Made by a program: the position numbers and the translations under genes | Notes under the pieces: generated by a model | Seen by the model: only the letters and a program-made list of their open reading frames with translations | Database searches by the model: none | Told to the model about the DNA's origin: nothing | Source: JBJXHB01 sp046160725 | GTDB taxonomy: Bacteria; Pseudomonadota; Gammaproteobacteria; Burkholderiales; Burkholderiaceae_C | DNA length: 34,598 bases | Direction of reading: 5' to 3' | NCBI GenBank assembly: GCA_046160725.1 | Contig: JBJXHB010000422.1 | Span: 1-34,598 of the forward strand | In this document: positions 8,901 to 15,202 of the stretch, in pieces | How positions within the stretch are numbered: the first letter of the stretch is position 1 | How the letters are laid out: every line of letters begins with the position of its first letter

Positions 8901-9396
8901 GCTCGCCGGCCGCAACCAGGGACTCGATGCGTTCGGTCAGTGCCAGGGCGCGATGGGCCCGGCGGCGCTCGCGCTCCGCGTGCAGCCACAGCGCCATCTC
9001 TCCTTCCGGCGCTGCGATGGCACCCAGCAGCCCGGGTGCGGCATCCAGGTCATGTCGGACATCACCGGCCAGCGCGAGCTGGCGGCTGCCGTCGACCAGG
9101 TCGCGGCCACACTGGTGCTTCAGCCGGAACAGCCGCTGGCGCAACGCATTGCGTGCGCCCTCCGGGCTGGATGTGGGCCAAAGCAGCGTGGCCAACTTTT
9201 CGCGCGCGGTGGGGCCTTGCAGCGCCAGCCAGGCCAGCAGCAGGGCATCGGGGGCGCCCAGTTCATGCACCGTGCCGTCCGGCATGGCAGCCTGAGGTGC
9301 GCCCGCAAGGCGCAGCTGGACGGTGGTTGGGGACGGCTGGGTGGACGGCGCATGCATGGCGGCCGCGATGGTCGGACGGTTCTCCCCCGAAGGCAA
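5995..9396 (-). CDS. BTAD-AAA-TPR regulator (SARP/MalT-like STAND ATPase)
   Basis: The protein is about 1133 residues. The N-terminus (about 25-100) resembles the winged-helix half of SARP/BTAD activators (REKLATLLWP, ARNALRQRLFRLK). Residues about 110-235 are the bacterial transcriptional activator (TPR-like) domain, including DPLAESAHRQLMRLHYL and AFDRCEQLLKHELGTRPS. An ATPase follows, with Walker A GEAGLGKS at 283-290 and a VLDDLHFAD Walker B. The C-terminal half is an Ala/Leu-rich TPR array. Such proteins couple ligand or partner sensing to ATP-dependent oligomerisation and transcription activation. Two starts are possible: TTG at 9396, with AAGGCGGGA just upstream, or ATG at 9357 without an evident ribosome binding site; I report the longer. 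The upstream gene on the same strand encodes a secreted protein, but no target operon is evident. Confidence 0.85.
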   Translation of the reverse strand: MPSGENRPTIAAAMHAPSTQPSPTTVQLRLAGAPQAAMPDGTVHELGAPDALLLAWLALQGPTAREKLATLLWPTSSPEGARNALRQRLFRLKHQCGRDLVDGSRQLALAGDVRHDLDAAPGLLGAIAAPEGEMALWLHAERERRRAHRALALTERIESLVAAGEPTHALVVATELLDLDPLAESAHRQLMRLHYLGGDRAAALQAFDRCEQLLKHELGTRPSRETLALLQTLEGSETAAPPAPAARSLPAALMRPPRLIGRAAEQELLLHTWRGASRLVLIGEAGLGKSRLLQCLMGGTDGPLHAAARPGDNLAPYAALARALRELARRSPASIAPAWHAALAPVLPELSVGGRPGSAGPGRDGLLAALCRWLNDALPACGGIVLDDLHFADDATLQLLPDLLAGTEGMAWVLSMRPPLPGTVQQQMLDALAADARCDRMRLQPLAEAALAELVDSLGMPDIDGAAMAATLRERSGGNPLFALETLKQAWLQGRLGGALDALPHPASVGQLIDRSLASLSAPALLLARVAAIAGADFGIDLASHVLQQGALQLADAWSELEARQVLRGTAFAHDLVHECVLSGIPQVLARHTHATVAGWLEAHEGEPARLAAHWESAGQPERALPALRSAAERAQVALRVTERIAFLMRGADIAEAGGQVHDAFGFIDQAVEAHMNTVRQAAGQPLVDRLDRLARTPLQRVRATDRRAWYAANLAQWDDAIAAGRTALADIDLIDAQQATQDADAAERAELRTSITQRLGTSLAMVARFDEALPLLRSVQDWVAAHADTRTAVEFHGNLAAVLDNMGRPAEAAAHHLRVIESTRELGDHAFMVTALANHAVSLLDAGHAGAAQTQLDAAQQLLVRYGLRGSSAAFVATLLAQAARADGRYAGALRWCDEAEALLTQSNPGWLPVVTLQRAQVLLDLAQWARAGQLLATLDAAELRPRWRARRGLLLGRLRLALGDTAAAALALADAHEALPAGGWPETRLTLRIEQASMLEPAAADRALQLVAEAAQQTGLPGVALAARLRAAMRPPGKARARRLARELDNTDPALRPNGLARIECWLGPAQAWAAAGDAEAAARIARAGLAWLDSVSAQEVPDPWQQAFVARQAAAQQLTALAGGRPVTPA

Positions 9397-9496
9397 TCCC
9401 GCCTTAGGCTGTGTTGTCCGTCTTCAGGGGGATGCCGCGATGATGGCGACACCCCGGGCATGCGGCGCCAACCGGCCGCCAGGGCCGGCCGGGCGA

Positions 9497-10834
9497 TCAG
9501 CGCTTGAACAGGCCGCGCAGGGCGTCCTTCACCGTCTCCTTGACCGCGTCCTTGGCCTCGGCGGCCGGGGATTTCTCGGCTGCAGCCGGCGCGCTGTCAC
9601 CACGGCCTGCCATAGCGCCGCCACTGTCGTCGCCCAGCATGGCCATGGCCACCGACTTGACACGGACCTTGGCCGCCCAGACCGGCTCCCAGGCAACGCG
9701 TGGGTCGGTCGGCCGTGGCGGATGGGCCACATTCAGCTCGTTGCCGTAGGCCACCATGCGCAGCATCGCGCCCTGGCGGTCGGCAAACACGCCGCTGGGC
9801 ACGCTGCAGCGGGTGCTGCCGGCCGGCAACAGCACCTTCTCGCGCAGCCAGCGGTCGACCGCGCCATTGGTCTGGTAGTCGATCAGGCCGAAGCCGCTGT
9901 CGGGCAGCTCGGAGCTGGTCCACAGCACCATCTCGTCGCCGCCGCGCGAGCCCATGGCGGCCAGGAAATAGCCGCGCGCGGTGGGCAGGTTCTGCCACTC
10001 CAGATTGACCGCGCCGCCGGCCGGCTGCTGGCGCAGCGCGATGGGCGGCATCAGGTCCTGCGCGGCCGTGATCTGGAAGCGGAAGCCATCAGGCACGCCC
10101 TGGCCGCTGAAGCCATGCTCGCCCACCAGCGAGGCCTGATCCGGGATCATGCGCGTGTCGTCACGGCTGGGCCAGACCGGCCGGCCCGGCGTGCTGTGCG
10201 TACCGCGTTGGGTGGCGCTGCGGGCCTGGAAGAACTGGCCCAGTTCCTGGGGCGTGGCGGTGGCGAAGTCCAGCGTGCGCGGCTGGCCGGCCCGCACCTC
10301 GGCGCCACAGCCCCAGTAAAGGTGCAGCTTGCCCTTGGGGCGCTCGTACTCGGGCTCCACCGTCCGCTCGTCGCCGGGCTCGGGCGCCGGGCGGCGCGGT
10401 GCCTCGCGCGGGGCCTGCAGCTTCAATGCCGGAGACAGCAAGCCCGGCGGCACGTTCTGCTGAGCCTCGGACAAGTTGGGATTGGCCCGCGTGTACAGCG
10501 TGACGTCCATCCAGCGCCCGACCGCCATCGCCTGGGTATTGCCGAACCGGTTGGCCGGTGCCGCGCCACCGCGGCCGCCGGCCATCAGGCCACCCAGCAG
10601 CGAGCCGACGCCGCCACCTGCAGCGCCGGCATCCGGCGCGCCGCCGCCAGCCATGCCGGGCATGGCCATGCCAGGTGGCAGACCCATGCCGCTGTAGGTG
10701 GAGATGTCGATCCACGCCTGCGACTGCGGCGGGCGGACCACCTGCGTGGGCTGGGCCCACGCACCAGACAGTGCCGGTAAAAGCGCGACCAGAGGCCAGG
10801 CGCGCCTGATGCTGGGTCGGGGGTGAGGGGTCAT
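9497..10834 (-). CDS. Secreted protein of unknown function with a Gly/Met-rich segment
   Basis: The 445-residue product starts at ATG 10834, with CCGGAG about 8 bases upstream. It begins with a signal peptide: basic RPSIRR, hydrophobic core, and probable cleavage after SGAWA at about residue 27. A low-complexity segment rich in Gly, Met, Pro and Ala follows at about 49-90 (GMAMPGMAGGG, GVGSLLGGLMAGG). The remainder looks globular, with many Trp/Tyr/Gly positions (LYWGCGAEVRAG, GYFLAAMGSRGGDEMVLW). The C-terminus is a charged, likely amphipathic helix ending LRGLFKR. I do not recognise the family. A longer in-frame ORF reaching 11638 is only the antisense-frame shadow of the neighbouring dctM. 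The gene sits between the TRAP dctM and the BTAD regulator, all on one strand, so co-transcription with the regulator is possible. The product is probably periplasmic or surface-exposed. Confidence 0.7.
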   Translation of the reverse strand: MTPHPRPSIRRAWPLVALLPALSGAWAQPTQVVRPPQSQAWIDISTYSGMGLPPGMAMPGMAGGGAPDAGAAGGGVGSLLGGLMAGGRGGAAPANRFGNTQAMAVGRWMDVTLYTRANPNLSEAQQNVPPGLLSPALKLQAPREAPRRPAPEPGDERTVEPEYERPKGKLHLYWGCGAEVRAGQPRTLDFATATPQELGQFFQARSATQRGTHSTPGRPVWPSRDDTRMIPDQASLVGEHGFSGQGVPDGFRFQITAAQDLMPPIALRQQPAGGAVNLEWQNLPTARGYFLAAMGSRGGDEMVLWTSSELPDSGFGLIDYQTNGAVDRWLREKVLLPAGSTRCSVPSGVFADRQGAMLRMVAYGNELNVAHPPRPTDPRVAWEPVWAAKVRVKSVAMAMLGDDSGGAMAGRGDSAPAAAEKSPAAEAKDAVKETVKDALRGLFKR

Positions 10835-10893
10835 GTGGGGCTCCGGAAGGGGACCGTCATCGGCACCCGGTCCGCCAGTATGCACACCAACCC

Positions 10894-10935
10894 CTTGCGC
10901 GGCCATCCCATGCAGATAGGGATGGCACGCGCAAG
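10894..10935. other. Long near-perfect hairpin between dctM and the secreted-protein gene
   Basis: CTTGCGCG-GCCATCCC (10894-10909) pairs with GGGATGGC and CGCGCAAG (10919-10935). The only interruption is a single bulged A at 10927 and the loop is 9 bases, so 16 base pairs can form. It lies 51-93 bases past the dctM stop on the minus strand. No T-run follows on either strand, so it is not a classical intrinsic terminator. It may be a 3'-end stabilising or Rho-assisted structure, or a dyad binding site in front of the secreted-protein gene. Confidence 0.6.
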
Positions 10936-10986
10936 CTGAGCCCGCGTATGCCACCTGATCCGGCGACAAGACCGCCCGACCAGCGC

Positions 10987-13230
10987 CTACTTGTAGAGCA
11001 GATGCGGCAGCCAAAGGCCGATCTGCGGAAACTGGTACAGCAGGAAGATGGCCAGCACCTGGATACCCATGAAGGGCATCATCCCGACGAAGATCTGGTT
11101 CAGCGTGACATGGGGCGGGCTGACCCCCTTCAGGTAGAAGGCGGCCATGGCGACCGGCGGGCTGAGGAAGGCGGTCTGCAGGTTCAGCGCCACCAGCAGG
11201 CCGAAGAACAGCGGGTCGACGCCGAAGTTGTCCAGCAGCGGGATGAAGATCGGCATGAAGATCACGATGATCTCGGTCCACTCCAGCGGCCAGCCCAGGA
11301 TGAAGATGATGACCTGGCTCAGCAGCAGGAACTGCGTCTTGCTGAGGTTCATCGACAACACCCACTTCTCGACCAGTTCCTGGCCGCCCAGCAGCGCGAA
11401 CGCGGCCGAGAAGATGGCGGAGCCGACAAACAGCCAGCACACCATGGCGCTGGTCTTGGCCGTGAGCTTGACCGACTCCTCCACCTCGCTGCGCAGGCGC
11501 GCCTGGCGGAAGGCCAGCACCGTCCAGGCTGCGACGCCGACCATGGCGCACAGGCCGAGCAGCGGGGGTACCGCGCTGGCCAGCACCTTGTCCTTGTGCA
11601 GCGCAAACCAGATGAACGACGCCAGCGCCGGCGCCCACAGCAGCAGCCAGGTCATGAAGACCCGGAGCCGGTCGATTCGCCGGTTGATGACCGAATAGAC
11701 CGCCGCCAGCAGGTATCCGCCGAAGGCGCCGACCGCGGCAGCCTCGGTCGGCGTGGCCAGGCCGAAGACGATGGAGCCCAGCACGGCCAGGATCAGCACC
11801 AGCAGCGGGAAGAAACTGGCCAGCAGCATCTTGAACACCTGCAGCCGCTCGAAGGTGAGCAGGGCATAGAAGCCCGCCAGGGCCAGCAGTGCAACGCCCA
11901 GGCCCACCCAGTAGCGGGCCGTGACGGTGTGGGTAGCGGTGGGCGTGGCCGGCGCAGCGACCGTCGCTGCCGACGGCGGCTCCTTGAGGGCCGATGCGCT
12001 GGGTGGCTCCTTGACGCCACCGGCGCCGGGAGGCTCCTGGACACTGGCGGACCCGGGCGGCTCCTGAACGCCACCGGAACCAGGCGGCTCCTTGACGCCG
12101 CTCGTACCTGGTGGCTCCTTCAGTCCACCTGAGCCGGGTGGATCAGCCAGCCCAGCGGATGGGGGCTCTTTCAGGCCGCTGGCAGACGGTGGCTCGCGCA
12201 AGCCACCGCCAACACCCGGTGGCTCCTGCAGGCCGCTGCGCGGCGTGCCGCCCGGCGGCTCGGCCAGGCTGCCGGAGGTGCCGGTAGACGCCGCGGTCGT
12301 CACGGCCGGCGGCGGCGAGTCCATGCGCCAGGTGATCACCGCCAAGGTGGCCACCGCCAGTGCCGGCAGCAGTGTCACGAAGAGCGAGCCCCGCAGCGAA
12401 CGGTCGCCGCCCACGCCCTTGAGCAGGCCCGGCAGCGCCCGGCGCGAGACCTGGTCCGACAGCCGCTGCAGCGCCGGCGGCAGCGTGATGCGTCGAGCCT
12501 CGGCCGACAGCGGTGGCGCCATCGCCGGCTTCAGCTTGGCGATCAGGATCACATAGAGGATGTAGAGCCCAGCCAGCATCAGCCCGGGGAAGAAGGCACC
12601 CGCATACAACTGCACCACCGACACCCCGGCGGTAGCGCCGTACACGATCAGCATGACCGAGGGCGGTATCAGGATGCCCAGGCAGCCGCCAGCGGTGATG
12701 ACACCGGCCGCGAGCTTGACGTCGTAGCCGTTCTTCAGCATCTGCGGCAGCGCCAGCAGTCCCATCAGCGTGACCACGGCACCGACGATGCCGGTGGCCG
12801 TGGCGAAGATGGCGCAGGTGAACAAGGTCGCCACCGCCAACGCGCCGGGCACGCGCGCCAGCGCCAGATGCAGGCTGCGGAACAGCTTGTCGATCAGGTT
12901 GGCACGCTCGACCAGGTAGCCCATGAAGACGAACAGCGGGATGCTGATCAGCACGTCGTTGCTCATCACCTTGAACGCCGACTGAACCATCAGGTCCAGC
13001 GTCTTGGTGGCATCGCGCTCATAGGCCAGCCAGGTGAAGATCATCCCCATGCCCATCAGCGTGAAGGCAGTGGGAAAGCCCAGCATGATGGCCACCACCA
13101 CCAGCGCCAGCATCAGCAGCCCGATATGGCCGGTGGCAATGGTCTCGGCGCGCAACAGCACGATGGCGATGCCCAGCAGGATCAGCGCCATCAGGCTGAA
13201 GCCGAACCAGAGTTCCTTGCGGATCTTCAT
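10987..13230 (-). CDS. dctM: TRAP transporter large permease DctM, enlarged, with EPPG-type repeat insert
   Basis: This 747-residue inner-membrane protein belongs to the DctM family, which forms the ion-coupled transport channel of TRAP importers. Recognisable segments are SNDVLISIPLFVFMG (about 90-105), the GGCLGILIPPSVMLIVYG helix (181-199), GLATPTEAAAVGAFGG (490-506) and FLSPPVAMAAFYLKG near the C-terminus. It is far longer than usual: the other DctM in this window is 422 residues. The extra length is an additional N-terminal membrane segment, about 215 residues between the ILIPP half and the TPTEAAAV helix, and about 60 residues after TPTEAAAV. The central insert has two extra hydrophobic helices flanking a proline-rich repeat (residues 322-423). 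ATG at 13230 overlaps the dctQ stop as TGATG; GTG at 13233 is an alternative. The reading frame is intact, so it is probably functional. Confidence 0.9.
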   Translation of the reverse strand: MKIRKELWFGFSLMALILLGIAIVLLRAETIATGHIGLLMLALVVVAIMLGFPTAFTLMGMGMIFTWLAYERDATKTLDLMVQSAFKVMSNDVLISIPLFVFMGYLVERANLIDKLFRSLHLALARVPGALAVATLFTCAIFATATGIVGAVVTLMGLLALPQMLKNGYDVKLAAGVITAGGCLGILIPPSVMLIVYGATAGVSVVQLYAGAFFPGLMLAGLYILYVILIAKLKPAMAPPLSAEARRITLPPALQRLSDQVSRRALPGLLKGVGGDRSLRGSLFVTLLPALAVATLAVITWRMDSPPPAVTTAASTGTSGSLAEPPGGTPRSGLQEPPGVGGGLREPPSASGLKEPPSAGLADPPGSGGLKEPPGTSGVKEPPGSGGVQEPPGSASVQEPPGAGGVKEPPSASALKEPPSAATVAAPATPTATHTVTARYWVGLGVALLALAGFYALLTFERLQVFKMLLASFFPLLVLILAVLGSIVFGLATPTEAAAVGAFGGYLLAAVYSVINRRIDRLRVFMTWLLLWAPALASFIWFALHKDKVLASAVPPLLGLCAMVGVAAWTVLAFRQARLRSEVEESVKLTAKTSAMVCWLFVGSAIFSAAFALLGGQELVEKWVLSMNLSKTQFLLLSQVIIFILGWPLEWTEIIVIFMPIFIPLLDNFGVDPLFFGLLVALNLQTAFLSPPVAMAAFYLKGVSPPHVTLNQIFVGMMPFMGIQVLAIFLLYQFPQIGLWLPHLLYK
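11962..12267 (-). repeat. 27-bp coding minisatellite in dctM (11 EPPG/EPPS units)
   Basis: Eleven consecutive coding units fill 306 bases. The amino-acid consensus is [L/V][K/Q/R/A][E/D]PP[G/S]xxx. Seven or eight units are exactly nine residues (27 bases), for example LKEPPGTSG, VKEPPGSGG, VQEPPGSAS, VQEPPGAGG, VKEPPSASA; the first units are 12, 10, 9 and 8 residues. The block is flanked by Ala/Thr/Pro-rich linkers and by one hydrophobic helix on each side. All length variation is in multiples of three, so the frame is kept. Confidence 0.92.
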
Positions 13231-13829
13231 CACCGGCTCCCGGGTGCGGCGGCGGCCGGCGCGTCATCGGCATGGACCATGGCCTTGAGCTTGTCCACGT
13301 CGACCTCCTCGACATCCTGCTCGCGCGAGGGCCAGGCGCCGTCGCGGATGCAATGCAGGCAGCGCACGATCTCGACCACGCCCTGCAGCAGCAGCGCGAA
13401 GCCCGCCAGCGGGATCACGAACTTGAACGGATACAACGGCATCGGCGTGGCGCTGAAGGTCTTCTCGCGGATGGCCAGGGCCTCGTTGGCATAGGTCCAG
13501 CCGGCCCAGGTCAGCGCGACGATGCCCGGCAGGAAGAACAGCACATACAGGATCAGGTCGATCCAGGCCTGCGTGCGCGGCCGGAAAAAGCCATAGAGCA
13601 CATCGCCGCGCACATGGTTGTTCTTGGCCAGCGTGTAGGCACCGGCCATCATGAACAGCGTGCCATACAGCATGATCTGGCCGTTCAGCGCCCAGTCGTG
13701 TGGTGTGTTCAGCACATACCGGGAATAGACCTCCCAGGTGATGCCCAGCGTCAGGATGACGATGGTCCAGGCGAAGAACTGGCCGATCCAGGTGGACAGA
13801 CGGTCCACGGCGAGCAGCAGGCTTTGCAT
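13230..13829 (-). CDS. dctQ: TRAP transporter small permease DctQ
   Basis: The 199-residue inner-membrane protein has the four hydrophobic helices typical of DctQ: about 15-35 (FFAWTIVILTLGITW), 50-70, 95-115 and 135-155. It also has the family pattern EVYSRYVLNTPHDWA after helix 1. DctQ pairs with DctM in the TRAP membrane complex. I chose ATG at 13829, preceded by GGAAG about 9 bases upstream; the open frame continues to 14117 only as a shadow of dctP. The acidic C-terminal tail (SREQDVEEVDVDKLKAM) is longer than in many DctQs. The stop overlaps the dctM start, so the two are translationally coupled. An intrinsic terminator-like hairpin separates it from dctP upstream. Confidence 0.92.
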   Translation of the reverse strand: MQSLLLAVDRLSTWIGQFFAWTIVILTLGITWEVYSRYVLNTPHDWALNGQIMLYGTLFMMAGAYTLAKNNHVRGDVLYGFFRPRTQAWIDLILYVLFFLPGIVALTWAGWTYANEALAIREKTFSATPMPLYPFKFVIPLAGFALLLQGVVEIVRCLHCIRDGAWPSREQDVEEVDVDKLKAMVHADDAPAAAAPGSR

Positions 13830-13860
13830 CGATGGGCTTCCGACGGGCGGCGGTGGAAAT

Positions 13861-13890
13861 GAAAAAGGGCCACCTTCGTGGCGGTGGCCC
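13861..13890 (-). terminator. Intrinsic terminator/attenuator between dctP and dctQ
   Basis: GGGCCACC (13867-13874) and GGTGGCCC (13883-13890) form an 8-bp GC-rich stem with an 8-base loop. Read on the minus strand, it is followed directly by TTTTTC (13861-13866). It lies 21 bases past the dctP stop and about 31 bases before the dctQ start. Partial termination here would give more binding protein than membrane subunits, as is common for solute-binding-protein transporters. Confidence 0.8.
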
Positions 13891-13911
13891 GGTGGCGTCA
13901 GGCGGTACGGG

Positions 13912-15057
13912 TCAGCGGCGGAAGTAGTGGTTCCAGGCCATCTTGAAGTCGACCAGGTAGTCGTTCTGCCAGGCACCCGCACGCTGCGCGAAGGCGCGCT
14001 GGCTGTCCAGCACCTTCTTGAACAGCGCGTTCTCGCCCGACTTCTTGGCTGCGACCTTGTCCCACACCTCCAGCTGGTTGCGCAGGATGGCGTCCGGCGT
14101 CTTGTAGAACTGCACACCGGCTTTCTTCAGCTCGATGTAGTCCTGGCTGTTGCGGTGCACCGCCTTCCAGCTCATGTCGGCGCTGGCGGCCTCGACGGCG
14201 TAGTCGATGATCTTCTTGAGTTCGCCGGACAGCGCGTTGTACTTGGCGCGGTTGAACAGGATCTCGAACTGCTCCGTGCTCTGGTGGAAGCTCTGCAGCA
14301 TGCAGACCTTGGACACGTCCGGGAAGCCGAGCAGCCGGTCCGAGGACGCGTTGTTGAACTCGGCGCCGTCGATCAGGCCGCGGTCCAGGGCCGGCACGAT
14401 CTCGCCGCCGGGCAGCGGGTTCACCGCCGCGCCCTGCTCGGTGTACATGTCCACAGCCAGGCCCACGGTGCGGAACTTGATGCCTTTCATGTCCTCGACG
14501 CGGGCGATCGGCTTCTTGAACCAACCATAGGGCTGCGTCGGCATCGGGCCGTACAGGAAGGACACCACGTCGATGTTGATCGACTTGTAGATCTCCTGCA
14601 GCAGGGCCTCGCCGCCGCCGTAGTAGTGCCAGGACAAGAGCATGTTGGGGTCCATGCCGAAGCCCGGGCCGGAGCCCCACAGCGCCAGCGCGGAGTTCTT
14701 GCCGTAGTGGTAGGCCACCACGCCGTGGCCGCCGTCCAGCGTGCACTTGGCCACGCCCTCCAGCAGCTGGAAGGCCGGCACCACGGCGCCGGCCGGCAGC
14801 ACCTCGATCTTCAGGCGGCCGCCTGCCATGTCATTGATCTTCTTGCAGAAGTCCGCGGCGTACTCGTGGAAGATGTCCTTGGCCGGCCAGGTCGACTGGA
14901 AGCGCCGGGTGGTGGTCTGGGCGCGCGAGATCATCGGCGCGGACAGCGCGGCAGCGGCGCCGCCGCCGACGGCGGCCTTCTTCAGGAAGCGGCGGCGTTG
15001 GCCGGCCTGGGCAGGCTTGGTAGTGGGCTTGGCGGCGGGCTTGGACGCATCGGACAT
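13912..15057 (-). CDS. dctP: TRAP transporter substrate-binding protein (DctP family, TakP-like)
   Basis: The 381-residue periplasmic binding protein has a twin-arginine signal: RRRFLKKAA at 21-29, a hydrophobic region, and probable cleavage after SRA at 46. The mature part has DctP-family features: DFCKKINDMAGGRLKIEVLPAGAV-type N-lobe start, ALWGSGPGFGMDPNML, and the conserved arginine of GIKFRTVG at about 196, which normally binds the substrate carboxylate. The YYGGGEALLQEIY and PMPTQPYGWF segments resemble the TakP (alpha-keto acid) branch, so a keto or hydroxy acid is a reasonable guess, not shown. The start ATG at 15057 has TGGAG 6 bases upstream. The leader carries a C10 tract and, further up, a GntR-type operator. 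It is the first gene of the dctP-dctQ-dctM operon. Confidence 0.92.
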   Translation of the reverse strand: MSDASKPAAKPTTKPAQAGQRRRFLKKAAVGGGAAAALSAPMISRAQTTTRRFQSTWPAKDIFHEYAADFCKKINDMAGGRLKIEVLPAGAVVPAFQLLEGVAKCTLDGGHGVVAYHYGKNSALALWGSGPGFGMDPNMLLSWHYYGGGEALLQEIYKSINIDVVSFLYGPMPTQPYGWFKKPIARVEDMKGIKFRTVGLAVDMYTEQGAAVNPLPGGEIVPALDRGLIDGAEFNNASSDRLLGFPDVSKVCMLQSFHQSTEQFEILFNRAKYNALSGELKKIIDYAVEAASADMSWKAVHRNSQDYIELKKAGVQFYKTPDAILRNQLEVWDKVAAKKSGENALFKKVLDSQRAFAQRAGAWQNDYLVDFKMAWNHYFRR

Positions 15058-15070
15058 GGCAGGCTCCAGT

Positions 15071-15080
15071 GGGGGGGGGG
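15071..15080 (-). repeat. Homopolymeric C10 tract in the dctP leader
   Basis: Ten consecutive C on the sense (minus) strand, separated from the TGGAG ribosome binding site only by the dinucleotide AC. Slippage would change leader length and structure near the ribosome binding site, not the reading frame. Confidence 0.85.
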
Positions 15081-15125
15081 TAGCGAACTGAGCCGACCAT
15101 GACCTGGCACGGCGAAACCGGCCGC

Positions 15126-15154
15126 ACGCTACCGCGGCCCAGGTTGTCAGACAA
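15126..15154 (-). promoter_or_regulatory. Candidate sigma70-type promoter of the TRAP operon
   Basis: On the minus strand TTGTCT (15149-15154) is followed after 17 bases by TAGCGT (15126-15131). Matches to the consensus are modest (4/6 and 3/6). The -35 element lies inside the GntR-type dyad, which would suit repression. The inferred transcript start near 15119 gives a leader of about 60 bases containing the C10 tract. Confidence 0.35.
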
Positions 15155-15160
15155 CCCGGG
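15138..15160. promoter_or_regulatory. GntR/FadR-subfamily operator-like palindrome
   Basis: GGTTGTC-A-GACAACC is a perfect 15-base dyad (15142-15156), with outer CCC/GGG arms extending symmetry to 23 bases. Its core TTGTCAGACAA fits the FadR-subfamily GntR consensus TNGTNNNACNA completely. It lies about 80-100 bases upstream of dctP, facing the TRAP operon. No GntR regulator gene is in the window, so the cognate protein must be elsewhere. Confidence 0.65.
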
Positions 15161-15202
15161 CAAGCCCTTGCTGAAGCCGCGCGGCGCCGCGCCCGTCAGC
15201 CG

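Noticed and set aside
9472..9488. CCGGCC/GGCCGG hairpin as terminator of the secreted-protein gene
   Set aside because: Only six base pairs, no T-run, and such GC dyads are common in this DNA.
10835..11638. N-terminal extension of the secreted-protein ORF
   Set aside because: It overlaps dctM in another frame and would bury the signal peptide; ATG 10834 has a ribosome binding site.
11962..12267. Possible CRISPR-like direct repeat array
   Set aside because: Units are contiguous 27-bp coding repeats without spacers and translate to a regular EPPG pattern in the dctM frame.
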